Notes: generated by a model not told the origin, from the letters alone. Shown: positions 6,534 through 16,253, counted from the stretch's first letter. The stretch is 20,283 bases of DNA from Bacteroidales bacterium UBA4417 (GCA_002389705.1 DGQJ01000251.1:1-20283), one strand, 5' to 3'. Made by a program: numbers and translations.

Positions 6534-8897
6534 TGCAACCGGGTTTGCCATTGCTGCTTTTAAGGCCTGGAAACTTACTGTGATTATAGCAATCAGCAGA
6601 ATCAACAAAAACGCCAATATAAAAACTGTTGCTCCAATATGTATCTTATACGCAAACCCATCCAACCAGTTGTTCATGGCCCACCAGGCCAGAGGGAAAG
6701 CTACCGCTACTGAAATGAGCAACAATTTAAAAAAGTCCCTGGAAAGCATAATTATAATGTTGCTTACCGATGCGCCCAGAACTTTGCGAATCCCGATTTC
6801 TTTGGTCCTGGCTTCGGCATTAAATGTGGCAAGTCCGAATAAGCCCAGGCATGAAATAAGTATGGCCAGCCCGGCAAAATATTTGGATAATGCGGACACT
6901 CTTTGTTCCGAAATATACTGGGCCTGATAAGCGGCATCCAGAAATTTAAAATCGAAGGGATAACCGGGATTGTATTTTTTATAAAATTCAGCCATCCGGC
7001 TTAGCGTTTCTTTTTCTTCACCAGCCTGAATCCTGGCCATGATCAGCGTAGTTCGTGAAGGATCGTACCTGAATACCAAAGGCGCAATAGGTTCATACAT
7101 GGAGGCAATATGAAAATCTTTCACTATTCCGGCAATCTCCATTTCTTTACCCCACATTACTACTTTAGTGCCGATGGGATTTTTCAACCCCATAACTTTG
7201 ATGGCGGTTTCATTAAACATAAGTTTGGTTGAATCTGCACCAAACTGCCTGGAAAAACTCCTGCCCTCTTTCACCTTAAGGCCCAACGTCTCTATCATAT
7301 CATAATCAACATTTCTCACAACGAAATTAACCAGGTCATTTGCGGTTTTTCTGGGCCATTCAATTCCATATGTAGTATTGTTATTGCCATTCTGAACGGT
7401 GCTCTGCGAAATAGCAGAAGCATTCACCACTCCAGGTATCTTCTTTATCTGTTCCAGAAAAGTGCCTGTGTTTTGAGCTGCCGATCCTTCTTTGTCAAAT
7501 TGAATAACATTATCCTTTTCATAGCCAAGATTCTTTTTCTGAACAAATTCCATCTGCATTTGTATCACCAATACTGCCACTATCAAAACCAGTGAGATGA
7601 TGAACTGGAAAACCACCAGCCCTTTTCTTATCAGTAATTCACCTATTGAATTTTTTAACTTCCCTTTTAATACTGAAACAGGATTAAATCCTGAAAGATA
7701 AAAAGCAGGATAGCTTCCGCTTAAAACGCCGGTTACCAGGGTTGACCCGATAAGAAGAATAATCAGCCCCGGATCGGCAATAAGCTTAATTTCTTTCCCG
7801 GTTATGGTATTAAAAACGGGTAAAAACAATACCACCAATACACAAGCAACTACCAGTGATAAAAGGCTCATGAATACTGCCTCGCTCAAAAACTGGAATA
7901 TGAGCGCCCGCCTTGATGAACCGACAGATTTCTTAATTCCAACTTCTTTAGCCCTTGAGGATGCTTTGGCCGTTGACAGATTCATGAAATTGATACAGGC
8001 GATCAATAAAATAAACAAAGCAACAAGGGAAAAAAGTTTCACATAAGCAATTCTGCCGCCTGACTGCACCCCATTTTCATAGTTGCCATATAAGTAAGCA
8101 TCTGAATAATGGCGGGTAAATAAGGCAAACGGTGTTTCTTTATGGTATTTTTTTACATAGTCTTTGATCTTGGCGTTGAACCGGTTAACATCAGTTCCAT
8201 TTTTTAAAACCAGGTAAGTCTGGGGGCCTTCGTTCCACCAATGCTGGCCATTTGTCCAGATTTCGCTGATTAAAAGATCATGAGTCAATACAAAATCGAA
8301 TTTCATGGAACTGTTTGAAGGCGCTGGTTCGAATACACCAGCTATCTGCACCTGCTTTTTAATTATTCCTGCCACTTCCCACTCCATTGTTTTCCCGATC
8401 ACATCCTCAGTTCCAAAAAGATTCCTGGCCAATGCTTCCGAAATTACAATGTTGTTCCTGTCGGCCAGAACCTGGTTAGCATTTCCACGTTTCAACCTAA
8501 AGGAAAACATATTGAAGAATCCTTTACCAGCAAATATTCCGGTTGCCTTCAGTGTTTTTCCCGGAATTTTAACCGTAAAATAGAGGCCCTGGCTTTCAAG
8601 GTTCATTACTGAAACAGCCGATTCTATTTCAGGCAGATCCTTTACCATGGCATCAGCCAGCAAACCCTGCGTAGCTTCGTGTACAATATTTATATTATTC
8701 TCCCTGCTTACTTCCATCACCTGGTACAGTTGGCTGTCCTTTTGATGAAACTTATCAAATCGCATCTCATCGTTAACCCATAAATAAATTATGAGGGCAC
8801 AGGCCATGCCGGTTGAAAGACCGATAAGGTTTATGAAAAATGAGCCCTTATGCCTTTTCAGGCTTCGGATGCTGATTAGGATGTAATGTTTAAGCAT
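6516..8897 (-). CDS. P3: FtsX/MacB-type ABC transporter permease, duplicated (793 aa)
   Basis: Inner-membrane permease with N-terminal TM1 (about 20-42, INLIGLSTGMACALIIYLWV), a first periplasmic domain to about 282, TM2 284-305, TM3-4 between about 340 and 400, TM5 about 428-448, a second periplasmic domain and TM6-8. The first coupling motif is altered: RAKEVGIKKSVGSS (325-338), with K for R and SV for VL/VM. The second is canonical, RTKEIGIRKVLGAS near residue 700. SGSYPAFYLSGFNPV (393-407) and GIVKDFHIASM are family signatures. It starts with MLKHYILISIRSL at 8897, only 9 bp after the P4 stop, the tightest junction in the array and compatible with translational coupling. It ends ANPVASLRTE with TGA. 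The first periplasmic domain differs strongly from its neighbours, as expected if it contacts a different substrate or adaptor. Confidence 0.94.
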   Translation of the reverse strand: MLKHYILISIRSLKRHKGSFFINLIGLSTGMACALIIYLWVNDEMRFDKFHQKDSQLYQVMEVSRENNINIVHEATQGLLADAMVKDLPEIESAVSVMNLESQGLYFTVKIPGKTLKATGIFAGKGFFNMFSFRLKRGNANQVLADRNNIVISEALARNLFGTEDVIGKTMEWEVAGIIKKQVQIAGVFEPAPSNSSMKFDFVLTHDLLISEIWTNGQHWWNEGPQTYLVLKNGTDVNRFNAKIKDYVKKYHKETPFALFTRHYSDAYLYGNYENGVQSGGRIAYVKLFSLVALFILLIACINFMNLSTAKASSRAKEVGIKKSVGSSRRALIFQFLSEAVFMSLLSLVVACVLVVLFLPVFNTITGKEIKLIADPGLIILLIGSTLVTGVLSGSYPAFYLSGFNPVSVLKGKLKNSIGELLIRKGLVVFQFIISLVLIVAVLVIQMQMEFVQKKNLGYEKDNVIQFDKEGSAAQNTGTFLEQIKKIPGVVNASAISQSTVQNGNNNTTYGIEWPRKTANDLVNFVVRNVDYDMIETLGLKVKEGRSFSRQFGADSTKLMFNETAIKVMGLKNPIGTKVVMWGKEMEIAGIVKDFHIASMYEPIAPLVFRYDPSRTTLIMARIQAGEEKETLSRMAEFYKKYNPGYPFDFKFLDAAYQAQYISEQRVSALSKYFAGLAILISCLGLFGLATFNAEARTKEIGIRKVLGASVSNIIIMLSRDFFKLLLISVAVAFPLAWWAMNNWLDGFAYKIHIGATVFILAFLLILLIAIITVSFQALKAAMANPVASLRTE

Positions 8898-8906
8898 GGC
8901 TGTATT

Positions 8907-11297
8907 TTATTCAGTCTTTAAAACTATAGCCGGTTTTGTAAGGGCTGCCTTTGCCGAGTGGTAAGATGCAGTGGCTACAGCAGTTATAACAATGACCAAA
9001 GCAGATACGATAAATGGAATTACCGACAATCCATTATTGTACGGGAATACCTGCAGCCAGTTATGCATAAAATAATAAGCAACCGGGAAAGCAATAAGGG
9101 CAGCAATTAAAGCAAGCCACAGGTAATTTTTAGTGATAAGTATAACCACCTCCATTGTGCTGGACCCAAGCACCCTTCGAATGCTTATTTCTTTCTGTTT
9201 TTGCTGGGTGGTGAAGGCTGTAAGCCCAAGCAAACCAAGGCAGGTTATCAGAATGGTGAGCAGGGAAAAAGAAGCGAAAATTTTACCGCGCTTCTGGTCG
9301 GCAACGTACTGTGAGTTAAAATCCTCATCCAGGAATTTATACTCAAAAGGTAGCTGGGGAAAATACTTTTTCCAGATTTCTTCCGCTTTTGTAAGAGTTG
9401 CTTTCAGATTACCCTGGCTCATTTTTAACTGTATAATGTTGTTATTTGCAGAGTAAAACAAGAGAAGCGGGGCAATGGGATTGTAAAGTGATTTCTGGTT
9501 AAAATCCTTCATTACGCCTACCACTTCAACGTAGTTGCCTGATGTGTCTCCGGGAAAAGTTACACGCTTTCCTAACGCGTTGTCCCAGCCAAAATGCTTT
9601 ACCATAGCCTCATTAACAACAATGCTGTGCAAAGTATCGGCAAGGCCCGAGAAATTACGGCCTTCTTTTATCTTTATACCCAGCGTACCCAGGAAGTTTT
9701 CGTCAATCTGGTAACATTCAATCCCTTTATCGGTATGGCCTGTATTAGTTTCGACCGTAAACAGGTTCAGACTAATATTTCCGCTTCCGGGATAAGCATT
9801 TCCGGTACCAACATCTTTAATACCAGGCATACTCCGGAATTCATTATTCATGGCATATATTTTCCGGCGCTCGTCCTGACCGGTATTAACCGTTACAATC
9901 ATTACCTGTTCCTTGTTAAATCCAAGGTCAATATTTTGAATATAAAGAAGTTGCGAATAAACCACCCAGGTGCAGATGAGCATGATCATGGAAATGGAAA
10001 ACTGCAATACCACCAGGGTGCGTCGCAAATTTACATTGCCCGATGCCGTTGACAGCGCGCCCTTTAAAATGCTTACCGGCTTGAAACCCGAAAGATAAAA
10101 TGCGGGATAACTTCCACCAACCAACCCGGTAAACAATCCAATGCTCAACAAGAGTAGAGTGTTGAACGGCTGCATCAGGGTATGCATTGTAAAAGCCTTT
10201 CCGGATATTGAATTGAAGAATGGCAATAAAAGTAAAACGAGCACAGCGCTTATTAATACTGCTATAAAAGCCGTTAGTAGCGATTCACCAAGGAACTGAA
10301 GGATTAATTGTTTTTTCGAGGAACCGGTTACCTTACGGATACCGATTTCTTTTGCCCTTCGTGCCGACCTGGCAGTTGTAAGGTTCATATAATTGATGCA
10401 GGCGATGAGCATCATAAAAAAAGCAACCGCCGAGAATATCCAGATGTACGACATGCTGCCCAGTTCCTCTGGCTCTCCTTGTAAATCGGAGTGCAGGTGT
10501 ATGGAAGTGATTGGCTGCGTCTTGTATTGCATTTTAACATTAAATTTTGCAAAAATGGGCGCCATATACTTGTCGTACATGGGGATTAATTTTTTGTTGA
10601 ACGCATCAACATTAACTCCGGGTTTCAGAAGCACATACGTAAAGTTGTTAAAACTGCCCCAGTTATCCTGCCCATTCTGGTTTCCCTTTAAAATGGTTGA
10701 CATGGATATCAGCATATCAAATCGCAAATGCGAATTTTGAGGTACATCCTCAATTACACCGGTTACCTTGTACAAATCGTAAACAGTCTTCAAAGTTTTA
10801 CCTACCGCGGAAGTGTTTCTGCCGAAGTATTTTTCAGCCAGTGTTTTTGAGATTACAATGCTGTTGGGTTCGTTTAAAGCATGAGCCGCATTGCCTTCCA
10901 CAAACTTATAGGTGAATATTTTGAAGATCGTGCTATCAGCATAATATATCTTAGTTTCGTAAAAACTGTTCTCTCCAAATTTGAACAAAGTCCTTTCACG
11001 GTTAAGGAGCCGGGCCGATTCTTCAACTTCAGGGAAATCCTTTTTTAGCGTGGATGCAAGCGGAAGTTGGCTATAAGGCCAGTTGGTATTTTTATCACGT
11101 TCCTGAATATAAGAAGCAATCCTGTATATACGATCAGCTTTTTCGTGGTAGCGGTCGTAGTTCAGTTCGTCGGTTACATAAAAAATCAGGAAAAGGCTGA
11201 AGGTTATACCGATGGTAAGTCCCAGCACATTTAACAGGCTGTACCATTTATCTTTCTTTAAATTCCGGAGTGCTATGAGTAATATGTTTTTTATCAT
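8907..11297 (-). CDS. P4: FtsX/MacB-type ABC transporter permease, duplicated, divergent C-terminus (796 aa)
   Basis: TM1 about 20-42, first periplasmic domain to about 280, TM2 283-303, first coupling motif RAKEIGIRKVTGSS (314-327) with QLILQFLGES, TM3 341-360, TM4 381-396, GGSYPAFYLSGFKPV (394-408), TM5 429-448, second periplasmic domain with GRNFS (546-550) and GVMKDFN, TM6 677-697, TM7 727-744 and TM8 767-778. It is the outlier at the C-terminus. The second coupling motif reads KQKEISIRRVLGSS (700-713) where the others have RTKEIGIRKVLGAS. TM8 is preceded by FPYNNGLSVIPF in place of FAYRI..WWMF, and the tail is TKPAIVLKTE, not NPVxSLRTE. It has a single tail 9 bp before P3. The reading frame is intact, so this is divergence and not decay. 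Start MIKNILLIALRNL at 11297. Confidence 0.94.
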   Translation of the reverse strand: MIKNILLIALRNLKKDKWYSLLNVLGLTIGITFSLFLIFYVTDELNYDRYHEKADRIYRIASYIQERDKNTNWPYSQLPLASTLKKDFPEVEESARLLNRERTLFKFGENSFYETKIYYADSTIFKIFTYKFVEGNAAHALNEPNSIVISKTLAEKYFGRNTSAVGKTLKTVYDLYKVTGVIEDVPQNSHLRFDMLISMSTILKGNQNGQDNWGSFNNFTYVLLKPGVNVDAFNKKLIPMYDKYMAPIFAKFNVKMQYKTQPITSIHLHSDLQGEPEELGSMSYIWIFSAVAFFMMLIACINYMNLTTARSARRAKEIGIRKVTGSSKKQLILQFLGESLLTAFIAVLISAVLVLLLLPFFNSISGKAFTMHTLMQPFNTLLLLSIGLFTGLVGGSYPAFYLSGFKPVSILKGALSTASGNVNLRRTLVVLQFSISMIMLICTWVVYSQLLYIQNIDLGFNKEQVMIVTVNTGQDERRKIYAMNNEFRSMPGIKDVGTGNAYPGSGNISLNLFTVETNTGHTDKGIECYQIDENFLGTLGIKIKEGRNFSGLADTLHSIVVNEAMVKHFGWDNALGKRVTFPGDTSGNYVEVVGVMKDFNQKSLYNPIAPLLLFYSANNNIIQLKMSQGNLKATLTKAEEIWKKYFPQLPFEYKFLDEDFNSQYVADQKRGKIFASFSLLTILITCLGLLGLTAFTTQQKQKEISIRRVLGSSTMEVVILITKNYLWLALIAALIAFPVAYYFMHNWLQVFPYNNGLSVIPFIVSALVIVITAVATASYHSAKAALTKPAIVLKTE

Positions 11298-11307
11298 AAG
11301 TAAGTAA

Positions 11308-11351
11308 ATGTTCGGTTCGTAAACTCTTTTGCTTTACTCCGTCCGCAAGGA
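11308..11351 (-). repeat. Duplicated permease 3' end in the P5/P4 spacer (echo lacking its stop)
   Basis: P5 ends at 11334-11351 (tcc ttg cgg acg gag taa). The echo at 11311-11325 reads agt tta cga acc gaa, SLRTE, at the same 26-bp offset. The expected stop position (11308-11310) is cat. It lies 11-28 bp upstream of the P4 ATG. Confidence 0.8.
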
Positions 11352-13733
11352 CTTAACAGGGCTCATCAGTGCTATCTTCACAGAATGATAACTCACCGTA
11401 AACAATGTGATCAATACAGTCATTAAAGCTGTCATAATAAATACACTTACCTGCACAGGTATGTGAAAAGCAAAATCCTGCAACCATGTATTACATGCCC
11501 ACCAGGCCGGAGGTATAGCAATAAGAATGGCAATGCCTATCAACTGTAAAAAGTTTTTGGCCACCAGTATGGTTATATTGCCTATGTTGGCCCCCAAAAC
11601 TCTTCTGATGCCAATTTCTTTTGTTCGTTGCAAGGTGGTTAGGGCTGCAAGTCCAAACAATCCAAGGCATGCCAATATGATTGCAAGTGCTGCAGCCACA
11701 GAGAAAAGTGCAGAGGTACGTTGTTCGGCAAGGTAGAGTTTATTATAATCTTCATCCAAAAAGTGATAATTGAATGGCCTGTCGGGCACACGTTTATTCC
11801 AGACTGTTTTCAGACGGTCGAGAGTAGCCTTCAGATTGTTCCCGTTTAAGCGGAGCATGAAATCGCGTGAAAATCCCCGGTCAAGAAAAATCAATAACGG
11901 GCCAATTGGGTCATGAAGACTGCTGAAATTGAAATCTTTTACAACACCCAATACCGGGCCTGTAGATCTGTTATCAATTGTACGTCCTATTGATTTTTCC
12001 GGTGTCCAGCCAATTTTTTTTGCCAATGCCTCATTAATTAAATATGGTTGATGGTAATTGGCATAATTGTTACTGGTATCCATGATTGCAAAATCCGATG
12101 GTTGAAAATCACGACCTGCGACCAGGTTCATTTTTAATGTTTTTATAAAATCCAGATCAACAGGCATGGCATTAACAGATATCTCATGTTTTCCTTTTTC
12201 ATCGGTTGCCGTCATGCCATCACCCCATTGAACGTACTCGGGCGTTTCGTACGACGCAGTAACACTTTCAACACCTGGCACCTGTGTTAAGGCATCTTTT
12301 ATATCCTGGAAATTCTGTAGCATCTTGCCACCAATCGGAAGCACTAAAATATGATCCTTGTCGTACCCCAGATTTTTTGTTTGCATGTAATGCACCTGTT
12401 GCAAAATAACCACCGTGTAAATGATCAGAAAAACAGAAATGCCAAATTGGGCAACAATTAAACTCTTACGCAATAGCGTATTGCCTCCGGTAAAATTGAA
12501 ACCTTTTTTAATCACTCCTATAGTTTGGGCTCCCGATAAAACCAAAGCAGGATATATCCCGGCAAAGAAGCTAACCAGTACCGATAACACTATCAATGCT
12601 ATAATTGGCATAGATCGAAGCAATATATCAACAGTAAATTGTGTACCTGCCACAATATTGAAATAAGGAATCAGCAGGGCAGCTAACGCAAATGCCAGTA
12701 TTGCAGCAAAAGCAACAACCAGGGTCGATTCCCCCATAAACTGCGCAAACACCTGTTTTTTTGATGCCCCCATTACCTTACGTATGCCTATTTCGCCACT
12801 GCGTGTGGCAGATTGTGCTGTAGCAAGATTGGTGTAATTGGCACTGGCAATAACTAATATAAGGAGAGCAATTATCGCAAACATGTAAATATACCGTATG
12901 CTTCCATTGGGCTCAAAACCTGCAAGTGGTGAATATAAATGAACTTTTCTGAGTGGCTCCAGATGATATGTGAGATAATTGTTCCCTTCTAACCCTGCAT
13001 CTGTTTTTACCGCCGGTGTTTTCATATAAGCAGTAATTTGTTTCTGTAGTAAAGGGATGTCTTTCTCATCATGGAGTAAAAGATAGGTTATCCAATTAGC
13101 GGTAAACCAGGTTTCTTCTTTTGCATTATTGCCAAGGTTATAAAATTGGGTTACAAAATCAAATTTTATCTGAGAGTTCTGCGGAGGATCTTCGCAGATT
13201 GCTGATACTCTGAGATTTTTCCCTCCACTGGTAAGTATTTTGTTCATTGCATTATCACTACCAAAATACTTTTTAGCCATGGACTTTGTAATCACAATTT
13301 TATCCGGCGAATCCAATGCCGTTGAAACTTCGCCTTCAAGCAATTGAAAAGAAAAAATTTTAAAGAATGGCGGGTCGGCATACAGTATGCGGGGCTCGTC
13401 AAAAACTTTATCGCTGCTTCTGACAATGCTATGGTTAATGAACGTTCTCGCATATTCGTCAACCGAAGGAAACCGACGCTTAAACTCAGGCCCCACTTTG
13501 GTTCCTGTGGTGGCAACTGTACTTATAGTTCCTGCCTTTCCATATTCCATTGTGGTACGTACAATGCGGCTGGCCTTGGTATTAAAGCTGTCATAGCTCA
13601 GCTCGTGGTCAATATAAATTCCTATAAGCAAACAGGCTGCCAGGCCGACTGTGAGGCCAAAAATATTGATTCCGGAATACAATTTGTTTTTGCCCAGATT
13701 CCGCCAGGCTATTTTTAAATAATTTCGGATCAT
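11334..13733 (-). CDS. P5: FtsX/MacB-type ABC transporter permease, duplicated (799 aa)
   Basis: Inner-membrane permease of the array. TM1 about 20-42 (INIFGLTVGLAACLLIGIYI), first periplasmic domain to about 280, TM2 281-301 (FAIIALLILVIASANYTNLA), first coupling motif RSGEIGIRKVMGAS (311-324), where the usual K of KEIG is G, TM3-4 about 340-395, TM5 about 428-447, second periplasmic domain, TM6-8, and second coupling motif RTKEIGIRRVLGAN near residue 703. Conserved landmarks include AGIYPALVLSGAQ, NLGYDKDHILVLP, GRDFQ and GVVKDFNFSSL. The start MIRNYLKIAWRNL at 13733 is close to that of P2 and is 37 bp downstream of P6. The gene ends SPVKSLRTE with TAA. Nothing suggests truncation. The substrate cannot be inferred. 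Confidence 0.94.
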   Translation of the reverse strand: MIRNYLKIAWRNLGKNKLYSGINIFGLTVGLAACLLIGIYIDHELSYDSFNTKASRIVRTTMEYGKAGTISTVATTGTKVGPEFKRRFPSVDEYARTFINHSIVRSSDKVFDEPRILYADPPFFKIFSFQLLEGEVSTALDSPDKIVITKSMAKKYFGSDNAMNKILTSGGKNLRVSAICEDPPQNSQIKFDFVTQFYNLGNNAKEETWFTANWITYLLLHDEKDIPLLQKQITAYMKTPAVKTDAGLEGNNYLTYHLEPLRKVHLYSPLAGFEPNGSIRYIYMFAIIALLILVIASANYTNLATAQSATRSGEIGIRKVMGASKKQVFAQFMGESTLVVAFAAILAFALAALLIPYFNIVAGTQFTVDILLRSMPIIALIVLSVLVSFFAGIYPALVLSGAQTIGVIKKGFNFTGGNTLLRKSLIVAQFGISVFLIIYTVVILQQVHYMQTKNLGYDKDHILVLPIGGKMLQNFQDIKDALTQVPGVESVTASYETPEYVQWGDGMTATDEKGKHEISVNAMPVDLDFIKTLKMNLVAGRDFQPSDFAIMDTSNNYANYHQPYLINEALAKKIGWTPEKSIGRTIDNRSTGPVLGVVKDFNFSSLHDPIGPLLIFLDRGFSRDFMLRLNGNNLKATLDRLKTVWNKRVPDRPFNYHFLDEDYNKLYLAEQRTSALFSVAAALAIILACLGLFGLAALTTLQRTKEIGIRRVLGANIGNITILVAKNFLQLIGIAILIAIPPAWWACNTWLQDFAFHIPVQVSVFIMTALMTVLITLFTVSYHSVKIALMSPVKSLRTE

Positions 13734-13744
13734 GACTTTAAATT

Positions 13745-13788
13745 TTATTCAGTTCGTAAACTTAGTTGTTTCACTCTGTTCGCAATGA
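13745..13788 (-). repeat. Duplicated permease 3' end in the P6/P5 spacer (clear echo)
   Basis: P6 ends at 13771-13788 (tca ttg cga aca gag tga). The echo at 13745-13762 reads agt tta cga act gaa taa, 26 bp downstream and with its own stop. The two copies differ in codon choice in the same way as at the other junctions: ttg/gag in the gene, tta/gaa in the echo. Confidence 0.85.
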
Positions 13789-16242
13789 CTTAACAGGATT
13801 AGCGGTTGCGGCTTTTATTGCTTGCGAACTTACTGTTAGCAGTGCTATTACAATAGCTATTAATCCGGCTAACAGGAACATCCACCATTCAATTGTAATG
13901 CGGTAAGCAAATTTTTGTAACCATTTATCCATGGCCATCCACGCTACAGGAATAGAAATGATGATGGCGATAAGTATTAAAACAATATATTCTTTTGATA
14001 ATAGTTGCGCAATATCTGAAACAGATGCGCCTAAAACTTTTCGTATACCGATTTCTTTGGTGCGTTGCGTAGCTGTTAGTACGGCAAGTCCAAACAGCCC
14101 CAGGCAACTGATGAAAATGGAAATAAAAGTTGTCAGTTCAATCAACTTTGCCATTTGCCGTTCCTGCTGATACATTTGCTCAATAGTTTCATCGTAAAAT
14201 TTGAATGAAAATGATTCAGGCGGATAAAACTGATACCATTGTTTTTCGATGGCTTTCAATGTTTTTTGCCATTGCGAAGGATCATTCTCCAATTTTATAT
14301 TAAAAGTGGTAAGATTGTCTTTTATTCGTCCAAATGCCAAAGGGTCAATACCCGTATAAAAATTCTGTGTGTGAAAATCTTTAACCACTCCTACAATTGA
14401 AAATTTTTCAACTTCCTGTCCGATAAATTTTCCAAGAGCTTCATGTGGTGATTTGAAGCCGAACTCTTTGACCGCAGTTTCATTGATCACTATTTCGCTA
14501 CTTGAATCTGAAGCATTAAGATTTCGACCGGCCAATAATTTCATGCCGTATAAATTAATATAAGCGGTGTCAATCCATTTTTTAAATACTTGTGCGGAGA
14601 TGGGTTCTTTACCTTCAGGCTTATATTCATAAGTACTCGATGAGTAATTATCGGACATAGGTTCAGTGCCCAATGAAATATTTTGAATTCCTGGTATGGC
14701 TTTGAGTTCCGGCATTAATGCAAATTGTTTGTTTTCATATTTTTTATTGCTTGAATATTTCCAGGGAATATTAACCAATACCACTGCGTCTTTATTAAAG
14801 CCCATATCGGTTTTTAGCAGGTAATGCAATTGTTTGCCAACTATGATAGCACTTGAAATAAATATCAGCGCAATTACAAATTGAAAAACAATAAGCACTT
14901 TCTGCAAGCTGAAGCCGCTGCTGTTTTTTGTTCTTAATGATGTATTCTTAAAAACATTTATTGCCTGCACTTTGGTGATTAGCCAGGCAGGGTAAAGCCC
15001 GCCTAAAACAGCAACACTTGTGGCTAAAACAATGATGAAACCGGCTACCTCCCATGTGTTACTTATAAGCGTAACACCGGGCGGTATTATATCCTTCAAA
15101 ATCCATAAACCTAACCTGCTCAGGAGAATGGAGAATACTCCGGCTAAGATGGTAATAAGTACTGTTTCGAATAAGAACTGACTGATTAATTGTGCTTTAT
15201 TGCTACCAAGAGTTTTGCGGACGCCTATTTCTTTTGCTCGCCGGGGCACGGATGCAACGCCCATATTGATATAATTAACACAGGCGAGCAACAACAAAAA
15301 CAAGGCAATACCCATCAGCGAATACAGCACTTTTTTGTTGGCTTTTCGTACAGTTGAATCCCCGCTCCATTCATTAATGTATGTTGAAAAATGAGATTCA
15401 CTTAACGGCATTAATTCAAACCACCTTTCTTTTAATTTAAAACTATCACCTTCTTTATTGTCAAAAATTCTAACTTTTTGAGACGCCAGTGTGTCAATTC
15501 GTGTAACAACTGTAAGGGGATTTGCATCTTTTTTAAGTTGAAGATATAATTTGTCTGTGCCATTTGTGTTAGTCCATTCATTCATCTTATACGCTTTTGC
15601 TGGCAAGGGAAAAAATTCCTGGGCAGTAAATTCAGTTGGCTCACTAAAATCTGCTGTCACAATACCCGTTACAGTTCTTTGCACAGTATCGGCATACGAA
15701 TAATAGGTGATGGTTTTATTGATAATATCCTTTGGCCTTTCTCCGGGGAAATATCTTTTAGCCCTGCTTTCTGTCAGTACTACGCTTTCAGGAGCACGCA
15801 ATGCAGTTGCCTGGTTACCTGCCAGCCAGTGATAAGGTAACATGGAAAAATATGCGGTGTCAGTTGATACAATTTTAAAGGAATTGTCCTCAATGATTAA
15901 TGGCTTGCCCGATAAATTATTAACCTCAACGCTGACTACCCATTGCCCGAAAACGGGAACCACATAATCAAAGTCAGTCAATTGTTCCCTGATGCCCTGA
16001 TACATAGGCTTTGATACTCCGCCATTATAACTTTCTTTATCATCAAACACAAAGCCTGAAACCAGTCGGTAAATCTTATTTTTATCCGGCAAACCATGTT
16101 CATAGCTATATTCATAAGCTACAATGCGGTAAATGATCCAACATGCGCTTATGCTTATAGCCAGCCCAATAATATTTAATGAAGTAAATAACCGATGTCG
16201 CCATAAATGACGAAATGTAGTTGTAAAATAATTTCTGATCAT
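13771..16242 (-). CDS. P6: FtsX/MacB-type ABC transporter permease, duplicated, longest member (823 aa)
   Basis: Same two-module plan, but with about 24 extra residues in the first periplasmic domain, which runs from about 43 to 303. TM2 is at 305-326 (LMGIALFLLLLACVNYINMG), the first coupling motif RAKEIGVRKTLGSN at 335-348, TM3-4 about 358-415, GGLYPAWLITKVQAI (414-428) replaces PAFYLSGF, TM5 about 452-467, and the second coupling motif is RTKEIGIRKVLGAS near 725. The second domain has GRNLN and GVVKDFHTQNF. The N-terminus MIRNYFTTTFRHLWRHRLF departs from the AWRN consensus, and TM1 is short and interrupted by charge (WIIYRIVAYEY). By eye the coding DNA is more A+T-rich than P7 or P8, notably around 15400-15600, which could mean a separate origin or long divergence. 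It lies between P7 (37 bp) and P5 (37 bp) and ends ANPVKSLRTE with TGA. Confidence 0.94.
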   Translation of the reverse strand: MIRNYFTTTFRHLWRHRLFTSLNIIGLAISISACWIIYRIVAYEYSYEHGLPDKNKIYRLVSGFVFDDKESYNGGVSKPMYQGIREQLTDFDYVVPVFGQWVVSVEVNNLSGKPLIIEDNSFKIVSTDTAYFSMLPYHWLAGNQATALRAPESVVLTESRAKRYFPGERPKDIINKTITYYSYADTVQRTVTGIVTADFSEPTEFTAQEFFPLPAKAYKMNEWTNTNGTDKLYLQLKKDANPLTVVTRIDTLASQKVRIFDNKEGDSFKLKERWFELMPLSESHFSTYINEWSGDSTVRKANKKVLYSLMGIALFLLLLACVNYINMGVASVPRRAKEIGVRKTLGSNKAQLISQFLFETVLITILAGVFSILLSRLGLWILKDIIPPGVTLISNTWEVAGFIIVLATSVAVLGGLYPAWLITKVQAINVFKNTSLRTKNSSGFSLQKVLIVFQFVIALIFISSAIIVGKQLHYLLKTDMGFNKDAVVLVNIPWKYSSNKKYENKQFALMPELKAIPGIQNISLGTEPMSDNYSSSTYEYKPEGKEPISAQVFKKWIDTAYINLYGMKLLAGRNLNASDSSSEIVINETAVKEFGFKSPHEALGKFIGQEVEKFSIVGVVKDFHTQNFYTGIDPLAFGRIKDNLTTFNIKLENDPSQWQKTLKAIEKQWYQFYPPESFSFKFYDETIEQMYQQERQMAKLIELTTFISIFISCLGLFGLAVLTATQRTKEIGIRKVLGASVSDIAQLLSKEYIVLILIAIIISIPVAWMAMDKWLQKFAYRITIEWWMFLLAGLIAIVIALLTVSSQAIKAATANPVKSLRTE

Positions 16243-16253
16243 AGCTGAACTTC

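Noticed and set aside
9594..10052. Plus-strand ORF of 152 codons inside P4, and other plus-strand ORFs of 60-124 codons
   Set aside because: They are antisense to conserved permease coding sequence, resemble no family, and have compositions expected of reverse-strand shadows.
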